This document shows, piece after piece, positions 33,601 through 44,944 of a stretch of 64,000 nt of DNA; positions within the stretch are counted from its first letter, which is position 1, and each line of letters begins with the position of its first letter. This stretch comes from Onthophagus taurus. Its lineage: Eukaryota > Arthropoda > Insecta > Coleoptera > Scarabaeidae. The stretch is taken from positions 4,099,501 through 4,163,500 of the forward strand of contig NC_091971.1 in assembly GCF_036711975.1 (NCBI RefSeq), given 5' to 3'. The notes beneath the pieces are model-generated. The model did not search any database and was not told the origin of the DNA. It was given only the letters and a program-made list of their open reading frames with translations. Both the position numbers and the translations under genes were made by a program.

Positions 33601-35773
33601 TCGATGTTTGTATCATATTTGTCAAAATTTATTAAACAAAAATTAAAAGATAAATAAAATTTATATTTAAATTTAGAGACAAGCGAGAAGATTATTAGCC
33701 GAGGGGCAAGTTGAAAATTACCAACAAGCCGAATTAGCCGTTAGTTTATTATCACTAAAATTTTCAACCCAAGAAGTTCTTGAAGCAGTTAAAGATTGCA
33801 CAACTTTAGACGCAGCCGTGGCGTATCTCCAACAAGAATGCGAACTATGTGCGGGGAAGTACCACATGAACAAGGTAAGCGCATGAAATTAATTCAAAAA
33901 ACTCCTTTATTAACTAAAGTGTCGTTTGCAGATCGTTTCTATGTTAAAATGCGTCCATAGATGTTGTCGTGATTGTGCCAAAAATTATTTCACCATCCAA
34001 ATCACCGATCGTAATGTGATCGATTGCACGTGTCCTTTTTGTAAAAAACCCGACGTCGACGAAAACACCGAAGATGAATTATCTGAGTATTTTGCTAATT
34101 TGGATATTTTACTCAAGGGGATCGTCGAACCGCAAGTTCATGAATTATTTCAAAGCAAGTTAAGAGATCGAACTTTGATGCAAGATCCAAATTTTAAATG
34201 GTGTGCGCAAGTAAGTAATTTAATACTGTTTGTTGGACTAAATTATTTATAATTTTATTATTTTTTAGTGCTCTTCAGGATTTATTGCAAATCCACGACA
34301 GAGAAGATTAATTTGTCCTGATTGCAGATCCGTAACTTGCGCTAGTTGCAGAAGACCCGTTAGTAAATAAAAGATAAATTGTTTTTTTTTTGTTGCACAA
34401 AAGATAGCCGCGTAACGTTATTGATTAGCGTTTAGCGACTTTAGCACACAAATAACGATTATAACTAAATTTAATTCATTTTAAGTGGGAAAAACAACAC
34501 GAAGGGATCTCGTGCAAGAAATTTTCCGAATGGAAAGAAGCTAACGATCCGGATAATCAAGCTTCCGCCGTTGCGAGACATTTGGCGGAAAACGGAATCG
34601 ATTGTCCAAAATGCAAATTTAGATATTCCCTTTCCCGAGGTGGATGTATGCATTTCACTTGTAGCCAATGCAAATTTGAGTTCTGTAGCGGTTGTGGGAA
34701 GCCTTTTACGATGGGGGCGAAATGCGGGGTTAGCGCGTATTGTGCCAAATTAGGATTACACGCTCATCATCCCAGAAATTGTTTGTTTTATCTCCGGGAT
34801 AAGGAACCGAATCAATTGCAACAATTATTAACGGTAAATACAATCACAAAAAAAATTTTAATTAAAATAATATAATTTTTTTAAAGGAATATAATATCCC
34901 ATTTGATACTGAGGGACCAGGTGAAAATGAAGATAACGCAACAGCTTTGGCTAAATGTACAGTTCAATTACAAAAAGAAACTCCCGGTGGTTTATTAGAT
35001 ACGATTTGTAATAACGAGGTATCGCCGGGACAAGCTGGTTTATGCAGGTAAATTCATTAAATATGTGTTTACCCAAAATTTAATAAAAAATTTAGGCACC
35101 ATTACATAGAATATCTATGTATATTAATAAGAAACAAGAAAATTGATCCAATAAAAATATTAACCGCCGATGATTTAGAAACGATAGTTCGACGTGCAGC
35201 GAAAAAACTTCCTCCAAACGCCTATGGACTACCAATTAATGTTTATAGAGATCGTTTAGTTCAGGTAGAAGGAAGCAAACATCATTTAACATTTAATTAA
35301 AAATGTTTTATTAAATTTTTGTTGTTGTGTGACTTTTTTGTTTTAAATAGAAGTAACCCAAGTCTAACTAATTCCCTGTCTCTGTTGTGTTAGGCTGCAT
35401 TACATCGAGTATTTAGTTGGGCTCATTGGTAGACAGAGATTGGATCCGGTGAGCATACTCGATCTGGTCGAGGTTTGTCAAGAGTTAAGGCGACACGGTA
35501 AGGATGTTCCGGAGAGGACTCAAAATTCTACCGATCGAGAGTACCAACAATTGTGCGCAAAGGTAAAAATATGTCTCTCAATGTGCCCATACTAAAATAA
35601 AAATTTATTAAAAATAATCTTGAGGAGTCTCTCTTTATATGGAGCTTAATAATGTCATGCAGCTTTAGTTTTTGGTGTTTTAAACTTTTTTGCTTGCCTC
35701 TAAGATTTTTTTGCAGATTTATTAATTATTTCTTTTTTTTTAGATTGTCTCAGAAAAAATCCCATTAGATTAA
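18633..35773 (+). CDS. LUBEL: LUBEL, linear-ubiquitin E3 ligase (HOIP/RNF31-type RBR)
   Basis: Exons: 18633-18638 (Met-Ser, inferred), 24758-24911, 24964-25106, 25161-25304, 25505-25619, 25677-25825, 25880-26086, 26143-27040, 27249-27508, 27613-27816, 28015-28164, 28345-28473, 28527-28790, 29793-29997, 30062-33567, 33677-33874, 33932-34210, 34269-34358, 34486-34833, 34887-35047, then 35096-35264 or 35394-35562, and 35744-35773. All phases agree; about 2602 aa. Domains: B-box-like zinc finger (aa 54-101, [16 protein letters not shown]), NZF (about 515-545, [20 protein letters not shown]), UBA-like regions (about 854-1009), a 1168-codon disordered exon, RING1-IBR-RING2 (about 2235-2483) and LDD. 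The RING2 catalytic cysteine is C2421 in GIDCPKCKF...RGGCMHF, as in HOIP. The protein assembles Met1-linked ubiquitin chains, in flies acting in IMD/NF-kB and heat responses. Confidence 0.93.
19790..22500 (+). mobile_element. Decayed non-LTR retrotransposon (reverse transcriptase), interrupted by a Tc1 element
   Basis: Broken frames carry RT signatures in order: an [14 protein letters not shown]-type segment (about 20230-20275), [18 protein letters not shown] (about 20440-20490) and, beyond the Tc1 insertion, [15 protein letters not shown] (about 21710-21755) and [20 protein letters not shown] (about 21797-21860, with the YADD catalytic motif). Frameshifts and stops show it is dead. The order fits a Jockey-like LINE. 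It lies in the first LUBEL intron. Confidence 0.8.
20515..21702 (-). mobile_element. Tc1/mariner-like element inserted in the LINE
   Basis: The left end CAGTTCTGTTCAGAT is matched by the inverted right end (ATCTGAACAGAGCTG), and both sides are flanked by TA (20513-20514, 21703-21704). Inside, on the minus strand (20992-21285), lies a transposase N-terminal helix-turn-helix: [20 protein letters not shown] then AERVGLS. The rest of the transposase is lost. Removing it restores LINE continuity (YGIRG then [10 protein letters not shown]). Confidence 0.85.
22622..24036. mobile_element. Long-TIR DNA element in LUBEL intron 1 (copy 2)
   Basis: It starts TGTACAGGGTGGTTCAAATT and ends with the complement AATTTGAACCACCCTGTACA. 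The arms remain similar for several hundred bases (22622 to about 23110 against about 23550 to 24036), including the shared aataacgaatttattaagcg block. Total length is 1415 bp, with no intact ORF. The termini match the element at 161-1818 and the interior matches 28825-29737. Confidence 0.88.
24299..24577 (-). pseudogene. LINE reverse-transcriptase fragment
   Basis: The minus-strand reading contains [20 protein letters not shown] and [20 protein letters not shown], the RT palm segment of a LINE (FIDY.KAF). It is about 90 codons long with no flanking element structure recognised. It is of a different type from the LINE at 19790-22500 and lies just upstream of LUBEL exon 2. Confidence 0.75.
28015..28245 (+). 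CDS. LUBEL: LUBEL exon with read-through ending: predicted tail-anchored short isoform
   Basis: The first 150 nt (28015-28164) are a normal internal exon ending at TGG before gtacca. If that donor is not used, the frame stays open for 26 more codons: [10 protein letters not shown], then a strongly hydrophobic [11 protein letters not shown], then NQKKL and stop at 28245. A single hydrophobic segment with a five-residue polar end is the layout of tail-anchored proteins. AATAAA follows at 28298-28303. The resulting isoform would have about 836 aa with the B-box-like and NZF fingers but no RBR or LDD. Whether it is made cannot be told from DNA alone. Confidence 0.55.
   Translation, partial: SLPDSPSRANTPFEVDSMEYLDPRYTRKYGGKNRSHSIMDLRYRNDYNYWVPKNKSLASCVVFIALVALIVNQKKL
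28298..28303 (+). terminator. Candidate intronic poly(A) signal in LUBEL
   Basis: AATAAA lies 53 bp after the read-through stop at 28245, followed by a T-rich run and, from 28345, the next exon. Its place fits cleavage that would end the tail-anchored isoform. In AT-rich introns this hexamer also arises by chance. Confidence 0.45.
28825..29737. mobile_element. Long-TIR DNA element in LUBEL intron 13 (copy 3)
   Basis: The ends TGTACAGGGTG... and ...CATCCTGTACA enclose 913 bp. The left end has lost about 40 bp relative to 22622-24036 (the run from ggttcaaattcg is missing), while the interior words aaatagacctatct, cagtttcctgtaaatt and aataacgaattt are shared. It is non-coding and lies in the orientation-neutral middle of the intron. 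Confidence 0.85.
31945..32985 (+). repeat. LUBEL: Tetrapeptide-repeat low-complexity segment inside LUBEL
   Basis: About 340 residues (roughly aa 1640-1985) are built from a 12-nt period giving four-residue units of the form [N/K/S]-x-[A/V/T/E]-[S/T], for example [12 protein letters not shown] and KKAS. The repeat is coding, in frame and free of stops. It is rich in Asn, Ser, Thr, Ala and Lys and should be disordered. It separates the UBA-like part from the RBR. The near-identity of units points to recent slippage or unequal exchange, so its length is probably polymorphic. Confidence 0.9.
35096..35264 (+). CDS. LUBEL: LUBEL LDD exon version A
   Basis: The 169-nt exon is entered at phase 2 and left at phase 0. 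It encodes [20 protein letters not shown] followed by [18 protein letters not shown] and more, 56 residues. The position equals the human HOIP LDD segment that follows the AGLC motif (AHYKEYLVSLI...LDP). It joins to IVSEKIPLD and the stop at 35773. See version B. Confidence 0.85.
35394..35562 (+). CDS. LUBEL: LUBEL LDD exon version B (mutually exclusive with A)
   Basis: The 169-nt exon has the same length and phases as version A and aligns without gaps: [20 protein letters not shown], then [18 protein letters not shown] and more; 17 of 56 residues are identical. Only 129 nt of intron separate the two. Inclusion of both shifts the frame and stops after 12 codons; skipping both stops after eight. 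Version B keeps EYLVGLI..LDP and looks closer to the vertebrate LDD, so A may be the derived copy. Confidence 0.85.
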
Positions 35774-36229
35774 AAATATACAAACGTTGAAGAATAAGTT
35801 GAAGCAAAAAACAAGGAAGATTTATTTAAATGTATGTAGGTTGAAATGGAGTTTTTCATTAAGAATTTTAACATAGTTTAATTCAATATTTTGTAATTGT
35901 TATACAAGTTTACAAAAACAAATAAAGTTAGTGATATGTTTTCACAATAAGACCCACTGTAACGCCTTCTTTCTCACTAACCAATTTAGTAGTTATTAAC
36001 CAGTTTAATGCATTTAAGAAATTAAAGTATCACCCCTTTACAGAACATCCTTACAAATTTCTTAACCATTCAAATGTTTATGTTATAATTCAAATGAGCC
36101 TATTCATGTGGTACTGAATGTTTTAGTTTGGTTAAAATGTTGCAAAACAACTTACAAACTAAGTTTCTAATTTCCAAACTACTTAAACATACTTAATTTA
36201 TCTAAATAACTTTATTTTTTTGTTTGATT

Positions 36230-37015
36230 TTATGTAATACTTTTTATAAAATCTTTTAATCCAGTATTTTTAATTTTAGAAGTAGAGCTTAACAAAATAT
36301 TCATCTTATTCAATTTATTTGCATTCCTTTTTCGATTTTTGGATGGATTTTGATGCAACTCCACTTTTTGTTGTTTTAATTTCTGTTTTGATGATTGCTT
36401 GTTATTCTTTATAATATTACTACTAAGATCAATTTTAGGTTTTTGTAGATTTTGCTTCTTTATCACAGATATTTCCTTATTATCTTTATTACTTTTTATT
36501 AAGTGTGGTTTATCGACACTTTTAACTACTTTATACCCACAAATTCTACAATTTATTTCCTAAAATGATCTAAAATTAGTTTTTTAATAAAATTTATAAC
36601 AAAAATATATTTACATTAATCTGCGATGTTTGATTTTTATGTTTCTTCAAATACTTTTCTTGATATTTAGTTAAAACCCCTCCAGCCTCCGATTTTTTAA
36701 TCATCTTTTTTTGGAACTTACTAATTTTATTTTTACACAACTTATACGATCCATAACCTTGATCCCGAGGCATACAACATTTGGGGCATTTTAATTTAGA
36801 GTTTAAACCCTTTTTAGGTAAGCTAATATTCTTTTGTAATTCCAACATTCTTGCTTTTTGCCTTAAATCAATATAATAAAAAAAAAGTATGTAGGATATT
36901 TCAACGCTTACAATAAACATTGTCGCAACTGATTTTTAACTTCTACGTTATTTTTAACGAAATCATCGAGAGAATACAAATATTTAATTGTATTTATCGC
37001 AAATTTTTCCTCCAT
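36230..37015 (-). CDS. C18orf21 / UPF0711-like protein
   Basis: Three minus-strand exons (37015-36912, 36861-36615, 36559-36230) join in frame to 226 aa; human C18orf21 has about 220. It has two cysteine pairs, CPKCC at about 60-64 and CRIC at about 121-124, which could form one zinc ribbon. A basic linker follows, then a conserved-looking C-terminus, NKMNILLSSTSK...GLKDFIKSI, that resembles LKMLLSQ...DFRNFLSSL of C18orf21. That human protein has been linked to RNase MRP; the role here is by homology only. The gene converges with LUBEL (about 450 bp between stops) and diverges from the 5' exon at 37.4-37.7 kb. Confidence 0.7.
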
Positions 37016-37439
37016 ATTTCCTTTTTATAGGTTATGTTTAAAAGTCAAAACTGCTTTTGTGACATCTATAAATATAAATAATCGTGAAGATAGTTACGTC
37101 AATTTTAATTTAAACTTAATAAATAATTTAAGTATTACTAAATAAAACTCGAATTAAACTGAATTAAACGATATTTATTAAATTTATTTTTGTGATTTTT
37201 ATAAGTAATTGTATTTAAAAAGAAATAAAACTTTGAGATAAAGTAGAAACCTGTAATGAAAACCACGTGTTTAAATAACTTTGAAATTAAAGATTAAACT
37301 TACGTTGTAATTAAACGAACACTAATTTTCTTGGAAAATAATGAAAATGGGTGTAATGAAAAATCAAAAATGCAATAAAAACGTAAACGGGCGTGTGAAA
37401 TTCCCGGCGAAACGAAAAATATTGATCCTACTGTATGAT

Positions 37440-37679
37440 TCGGTGACGTAGAATCACGCCACTATCCCTCCCATTCATGTTAAGCTGTTATTGGTGGACG
37501 AACGGTGCGTCAGAAACATAGTAATTTTATCGTTCGTGAATGCCCTTTGCCTGTTGACTTTGAACGCGTACGCTCCGATTGTGTGTGTGAGTGTGTCGCC
37601 TATCAGAAAAACTTAATTTTATCAGAAGCGCCAAGCAGATAAGACAGGAGATCGCCGATAAAAAGCCGGTCTCGCATCG
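37440..37679 (+). promoter_or_regulatory. Candidate promoter and non-coding first exon 1 (possibly of Acsl)
   Basis: This locally GC-richer stretch contains tgacgtagaatcacgcc, attggtggacgaacg (inverted CCAAT), a GT-rich run (37580-37595) and ends in a strong donor, cgcatcg before gtaagtct at 37680. There is no long ORF. It diverges from the C18orf21-like gene, which suggests a bidirectional promoter. The next coding gene downstream on this strand is Acsl, about 10 kb away, so it may be an alternative Acsl first exon. The link is inference. Confidence 0.4.
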
Positions 37680-40255
37680 GTAAGTCTCATATTTCGGATA
37701 TAAAACGTTCGGTAAACACGTATCTTTTACCATTACAGATATAATTTGTATATAAAACGCAAATTTAGATGCAGTTTACATAGTTTTCAATAAAAATTTT
37801 AATTATAAATTAATATATGCGTCAAAATTTGTAGTTCTTTTATGACACTGACGTTTCTTTTATAGGTTATGTTATGTTCATATTGGTTTTTTGATGTTTC
37901 CGTGTAATTTAAATTTAGAAACAACGCCCGCGAACAACGTGGGCGTTTGTTTCTCTATTTTATTTATATATTTAAAACCAATTATGTTACTACAATTTTT
38001 TTTGCCAAGATTATTGTAATAAAAAAAAAAAGAAAACATTACGGTATGACACAGAAAATGCAGCTACTTGCATTTCTTTCGCATACCATCCAAAGTAGTA
38101 CAGTTACTTGGAGAGTTAACGGTTCTAAATTTAACAGAGCATCTCCTCAATCCAACCTTAACCTACCTTAAGATCGCTTAACGTTAAATTTTCCAACATC
38201 CCCTCGACAATTTCATTTTATTGGTAAATGAGATTCAAAGTCTAGTAGGAAATTCTTAATTTACCGCGGGTGTTATATGCTGGTGTGAGAGAGAAGGGAG
38301 GGCAAAGTCCAAGGGTCCAACCACACGAGCCACATCTAAACTTGGGATCAAATTACGAAATTGTCAATTTGGAAATGAGGCTAAAACGAGTACAGTTTAT
38401 AAAACGTTTAAGGAGCTCTAACTACGCCTCGGGACATCATCGATTTATTAAGTGCATGTACACCGTCGTTACGTAATACGATTTCAAAAACACCGACAAA
38501 CTTAACACTTATAATTCGATTAAGATGATCTCTTTGTTTCACCCTTTTTTTTTTCTAATAACGTTGAGGTTTAAAAGGAAACTTCAGTGACTCACTTGCG
38601 GCTAAATTTATAACCTTCACAAGTTAATTTTAAAAATTGTTTTGGTTGAGTTTATTTATTTATGAATGAAATAACAATCACATAATCCAAATTATTTGTT
38701 TATTTATTTTTAAATTTGCAATTCGCTTACTTAACATTGTTCGTAAAACGGAAGTGGCCATTGATTTTTTTAGATATCGGGTCTCTGGGACACAGTCCTT
38801 TCCATTTAAAAGTAGGCCACAGTTGAAATTAATGTTTCATGAAGGAGTTTGCAATGTTATTGGCCAAGTACTTATTAATAACGACTTTAAATTAAGTCAC
38901 AAGTTAAAAACTAATTATGTTATTGAATTCTTTTAATATATTTAGTGTTTATTGTCCTTGAAAATTTGTGATATCCAAATAAACAATTTTTTAATTAACA
39001 TTTTGACGTTTATGTTAAATTTGTAGGTTAATTAACTGTCAAATTTGATGTTGAAACGTCATTTAAGGTTATTCAAGTAAACGTCAAGTTTTAGTTCAGG
39101 GAATTCAGTTTACGGTTGCCATGACAATTTAGTACAAATCTATTTTTGCTGAACGCGCAATTTTTGAAGTTTATTGTGTTAACTCTCACCTCAACTTTAA
39201 GATAAAATATCAATTTGATTTTTTGCTGTTATTTTTGACAATTAATTGCAAAAAAATATTAAATTAAGATTTGAAATTAATTTATTTGGCGAATTTGTTT
39301 AAAATCTCTTTTTCTCCACGCCAGGTTATTACTAGCGCTTGATACAATCGCGGCTAGTTAACCATATGCGGCTACAGTTTGTCTTATTAAGCGGCATGGT
39401 TTAAAAAAATTTTTTTTTTAAATAGGGTTCGTGCACATGAATGAGTATAAAATGTTTTTAAATGTAAGCACCCTTATTTACTTCTTAAAAAATAGACTCA
39501 AGGGCTTCAACCTAGTACGTTCAGTCTAACATCCAAGAACATTTAGATAGTTATGTTGAGAAAAATAATGATTTACTGAAACTACTCAATCAAAATGATC
39601 TAGATGACTTGATAAGATATCTTGAAGTGTTTAAAAGAGTGTCAGAACTTTTGCACATTTAACCAAAGATAAAAACTGAGTTCAGATCTAACAGTTTTCT
39701 TGGGATATTGAAGCCATATAGATATAAGATAAGGTAGATGATCCTCTGGTTCAATTTTTCTGTAGTTAATATTTGCTTATATCTCGTGTAACTGATAAGT
39801 CAGGTGAATCTCTCCCTATTTGAAATATCGCAGGTTTCACCTGGCTGCTGCCAGGTGACTGATTATTTCTTACCTTTAGAAGGGCTTCTTTTATCTCTGT
39901 TAGGGTTGGAGTCTGTTGGGTCCACCTGTTTAATATTAAGTTGGAGTCGGACATGTGACTTCTATCTTTATCCTTGCTCAACGTGGTTCTGGATTTAACC
40001 TTTTGTGTTGGATTGTAGTTATCTATTCGGCGCATTTAGAGCTGTCGGTACTTTCTACTATACAAGAAAGAATCTGTATAAAAAACGTCGCAATCCTCAC
40101 TGTATGGTTTTTAGGTATATTTAAACCTATTAATCCAGATGTGAGGTTAGAAGTTTAGGAAAAGTGGTGCTGTTGAATTTTGTTGTTCAAAAAAGTATTT
40201 CTTTGATAAATGGTTATTAGGTGTGATTATTACAGATCATTTTAAAAAGAAAACA
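37680..40255. other. Non-coding stretch with LINE fragment
   Basis: This stretch was read on both strands and no exon was recognised. ACGTCA/TGACGT words cluster at 39000-39090. On the minus strand (39766-40035) ILNRWTQQTPTLTEIKEALL and KVRNNQSPGSSQVKPAIF resemble the linker before the RT domain of LINEs. The word group tctattcggcgcat and atccagatgtgaggtta (40020-40150) recurs at 63380-63430, so both belong to one dispersed element. Confidence 0.5.
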
Positions 40256-41500
40256 TTGAGCTTTAATTTAAAATAAGTCTCATTCCTTAATTTCAATAAA
40301 CACGGCTTCCAAGAATTTTTAAATTAGCATCTTTTTTGACTCTTTTAAATGTAAGTGTTGTTCAAAATTTTTTTTTAAATATCTTTCCAATACAACCCAA
40401 CAATTATTATACATCATTTTAAAGAGAAAGCTTTGAGCTTTAATTAAAAATAAGTTTCATTCCTTAATTTCAATAAATACGGCTTCCAGGAATTTTTAAA
40501 TTAGCATCTTTTTTGACACTTTTAGGTTATTCGAAAATATCAGTTTTGTTTCAACATTTTTTTTCTCTATATTTTTCCAATCCAACCCAACAATTATTAT
40601 ACATCATTTTAAAGAGAAAGCTTTAAGCTTTAATTTAAAATAAGTTTCCTTCCTTAATTTCAATAAATACGACTTCCAGGAATTTTTAAATTAGCATCTT
40701 TTTTGACACTTTTAGGTTATTCGAAAATGTAAGTTTTGTTTCAACATTTTTTTTCTCTATATTTTTCCAATCCAACCCAACAATTATTATACATCATTTT
40801 AAAGAGAAAGCTTTGAGCTTTAATTTAAAATAAGTTTCATTCCTTAATTTCAATAAATACGGCTTCCAGGAATTTTTAAATTAGCATCTTTTTTGACACT
40901 TTTAGGTTATACGAAAATGTAAGTTTTGTTTCAACATTTTTTCTCTCTATATTTTTTCAATCCAACCCAACAATTATTATACATCGTTTTAAAGAGAAAG
41001 CTTTGAGCTTTAATTTAAAATAAGTTTCATTTCTTAATTTCAATCAATACGGCTTCCAGGAATTTTTAAATTAGCATCTTTTTTGACACTTTTAGGTTAT
41101 TCGAAAATGTAAGTTTTGTTTCAACATTTTTTTTCTCTATATTTTTCCAATCCAACCCAACAATTATTATACATCATTTTAAACAGAAAGCTTTGAGCTT
41201 TAATTTAAAATAAGTTTCATTCTTTAATTTCAATAAATACGGCTTCCAGGAATTTTTAAATTAGCATCTTTTTTTGACACTTTTAGGTTATACGAAAATG
41301 TAAGTTTTGTTTCAAAATTTTTTTTCTCTATATTTTTCCAATCCAACCCAACAATTATTATACATCATTTTAAAGAGAAAGCTTTGAGCTTTAATTTAAA
41401 ATAAGTTTCATTCCTTAATTTCAATAAATACGGCTTCCAGGAATTTTTAAATTAGCATCTTTTTTGACACTCTTAGGTTATACGAAAATGTAAGTCTGAT
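40255..41500. repeat. Tandem array, 190-bp unit, seven copies
   Basis: The word g(g/a)cttcc within aataaatacggcttccagg occurs at about 40304, 40481, 40671, 40861, 41051, 41241 and 41432, which is a 190-bp period after a shorter first unit. Units are nearly identical and carry aatccaacccaacaattatt and ttagcatcttttttgacac. The array lies upstream of the second candidate Acsl first exon and has no coding capacity. Confidence 0.95.
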
Positions 41501-42429
41501 TTCTATGGTAGGCTCTTCCAATTTCTTGCCCTTATCCTCGATCACAAGTTTTTTGATATGATTGTTTTGCTTAAACATCAAACAAACGTAGTAATTGATT
41601 CAACTAATTTAGCATTGTTATTTTGTTATCGATTTTAAATGCATTGATAATCGCAGATTTATTTACAATTGTGGAGCGGTATATTTCTTATCGTAATTGA
41701 TGTTAAGTACAATAATTATGACAAATACTTTCGTAATAATTGCCGGTAAGAGAGCACACGTCGACCTATGACCAAACCAATTAACATTAAAATAGAACAT
41801 GCGCTTGTTGGTTGGTTATCATGCGGAATTATACCGTTTAGTTCCCCGTTTTGTTTTGCATTCGAAGTTTAAAAAAAGTTTCCAAGAAATTGGCTATCAA
41901 TTATAATTAACTACAAACAATAAGTTGTATTAATTAATCTTGCTGGGTTATTCAATGAATTTATTTTACATTAATCATTAGATTCATTTATGCCGGATAT
42001 ACTTTTTATCGAATTTGAAATATATCAAATGTTTTAAAGTTCATCTTTTTAAGCAACCACGACTTCACGAGGTGATAATTCTAAATGAGTGCTATCGCTA
42101 ACCGGCTACATCTACAACATCCTTTTTTTTAAATGGAAGTACATCCAAAGTACAAACATTTGATATCTGGGCTAAAATCAATAATTTCCATGAAATTAAT
42201 TTATGTTTCCTGAACATCATTAACCGATTGTAAACAAATAATATTAAACTAAATAATATTTACATGAAAACATGCCACTTCGTCCATAGTCTAATAATCG
42301 TCTAGTTGAGATTCCATTTAAAGTTTTCGAACTCTTATCGTTTGTGTATGTGTATGTGTGTCTCTATCATGCTGTGTTGGTTCCTCAAGCGTCCGTTAAA
42401 TGATAAAAACGGGGTTCAGGTAGCCGGCG

Positions 42430-42538
42430 CTCAACAGTTTAACATCGACTTTCGAGCTGTTAATTTGTGTTAGTTTGTTGTATTAGAAAGCGTGTTGCAA
42501 ATTTATTTGGTTTTGGTCTCATTTTTTTGAATAAAAAT
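42430..42538 (+). promoter_or_regulatory. Candidate promoter and non-coding first exon 2 (possibly of Acsl)
   Basis: The region around ggcgctcaacagtttaacat could carry an Inr (TCAACAGTTT). It is followed by a 5'UTR-like stretch and a near-consensus donor, aaaaat before gtaagtattt at 42539. A splice from here to the acceptor before 47543 would place it in front of the Acsl start codon. The exon start is uncertain by tens of bases. Confidence 0.4.
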
Positions 42539-44944
42539 GTAAGTATTTAGTAATTTTAATTGGTGAATGAAATATTTATTTATTTGTTGCTTTGTTATAC
42601 TTGTGTTTTGTTTAAAATAAATCTTTAAATAATATTTTTTAAACCAAATAATTGCATTAAATAAACGTTAAGGTGACCTTTACGTTTCAATAATGTTTAT
42701 AGAAAATACTGAATGAAAAAAAATTTTCACTTAGAATTTGTACGCTAATTTCTTTAGTAAACAATCTTGTGTAATACACTTTTTATATATTGAACTCTCC
42801 CGATAATAAATCCCATATTAAAAAAATAAATCTTTTTATCCATTAAAAACACCTATGACCTCGTCTAGTCTAAACATTCCAAGACGGTTTAAAGTCCAAT
42901 TTTTTTTACATAACGTTTTTGAGTGCCGCAACACCTCTTCAAGTTCTTATCTCTCCACGCTTTAGATTTATTTTGAAGTTGTCCGAAAAATCTTGATATA
43001 CTAAATCTTATTAATAATTTAAAGAGATTGCGATATTCTCCTTTTACAATTCAATTAGTCACTTTATGAACCGCAAATAGTATGGCCGAAGTCCAAATCG
43101 TCGTTATCGGTCAGCGGATAGAGTAACTACTTAATTCCGTCGAATTGCGATTGTGCAAGAATCCTTTTTTTAATCACACAGTTAAACTTAAATTTGATCG
43201 TTTCGACGTGACTTGTGGTTCGAGTTATTTCAGACTTTTTTCATTCTTATTTCTTATTTTTTTTTTATTAAACGTTGGACTTTGTACTCTGACTTTGTCT
43301 CCGTGTCTTTCTATATTTTTGCTTTGGGATGAATGGCATTGGATATTTATGGGTCTTGTTCCAAGATAGGAATTTAAATGTATAGTCAGATAAAAAGACA
43401 ACCAATATAATAATAGTTCACAACTACAATCTTAGAGAAAAATAAACTTAACATACAGTCAGGTGTTACCCAAAATAAAAAATAATACCCAAATACAGAT
43501 GGATAACGCAAAAGAAAGCAACCTCAAGCAATAGAACAATATTATAATAATTTTCTATGTTGTCCTTGAAATGTAATAACGCAAAGAGCTCATTATTGTG
43601 TATGTTGAGCACGTGGAAATGTTTAATCTAATTTGATTTAAACCTAAAATAGCGGAAATACCACGTTATATTTTCGCTACAACGAATTTCCGATTAGATT
43701 TATGGTTAATACGATAAGCTGAAACACCGCTAATATTTTCTTAATAACAGCGAATTTAATCGTTTAATGTGATTATCAGGTTGTAAATAATCAAATCTGG
43801 TTTTATTTGTAAAATCGGATATGTAGAATAAATTCCTTGGATTATAAATATAAACCAAGTGCAATATTAAACAAAACTCTACGCCAATTGTAGTTACCTA
43901 ACAAAAAACTTGATTCCAAAGTTTAATTTGACCAAAAAAAAAAAGATATTCAAATATTTCTTTGTTAATAATTATTACATGGATTTAATTGGTAGAATGT
44001 TCTTGGTGTTGAGGATAATAGAAATTGTATTAGTCACGAAACTGTTTATGCGTCGCATTATATCTGACGTCAGATCGTCTGATGTACGCTAATATAAGCA
44101 ATATAACATCGAGTGGGGTCCCCATTTGTTGTTTGCCTACGAACTACCACGTGGACGATGCTAATTGTCTCGATGGAAAACCTCTAATAATACTATTTGA
44201 GTTTAGTGCAAAACAATTTTTAATTCAACTTGGTATGTAATCACACTATTTATATTTATTTTTAAATCGTATTAAGCTTAATAGGATTTTTGGCACAATA
44301 CGAATTGGTTTGAATTGATCGCGGTTAAATTCATTCGGAATAGTTTTCGAGGTCTAGGTCAATCGTTTTATCTACGTAATTGACCTATCTTATTGGTATG
44401 GTTGCGGCATAGAACTTGTGATATCCGGTTTGTATCCACTAATAAATTTATCCTCTTAACCGGATGCGTCGTCAGTTAAATGATGATCGAGGCGAACTTG
44501 AAACGTTTTGTTTTAAATTCAAAAATATGCTGCTATTCATATGGTAATTGCATTGTTTACAAATAATGATTTGTTTTACAAATTAATATCAAATTTGTAT
44601 TTTTTTGTTCGTTAATATTAATATTAGTGTATAAAAATTACATTACTAATCAATAAACTATACAAATTAATCAACTCATTGCAATGAGTAACAAATATAC
44701 AGTATAAAGACGCATTATCAAAAAGTATTTTAGGCTAAAAAATCTTTGAGTCAGACTAAAATAAGCCTCTTCTTCGTGGTTGTTTCGGAAACACTTTCTT
44801 TGAGACAGGTGTCTTGGGCATGCATTCTACATATCTCGTCCAGCAGAGCCGTATTATACTTTTTGTATAGCTCTTATAGTTCATTGTCGTGTCGTATCCT
44901 ACGCTCTCAGTTGTTGATTGAATCCATCGTGCATCGTGGGACTA
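42539..44944. other. AT-rich non-coding stretch, nothing recognised
   Basis: Both strands were read and only short shadow ORFs were found. There is no conserved protein motif, tRNA or clear inverted repeat. If the exon at 42430 belongs to Acsl, this is part of its first intron. Confidence 0.5.
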
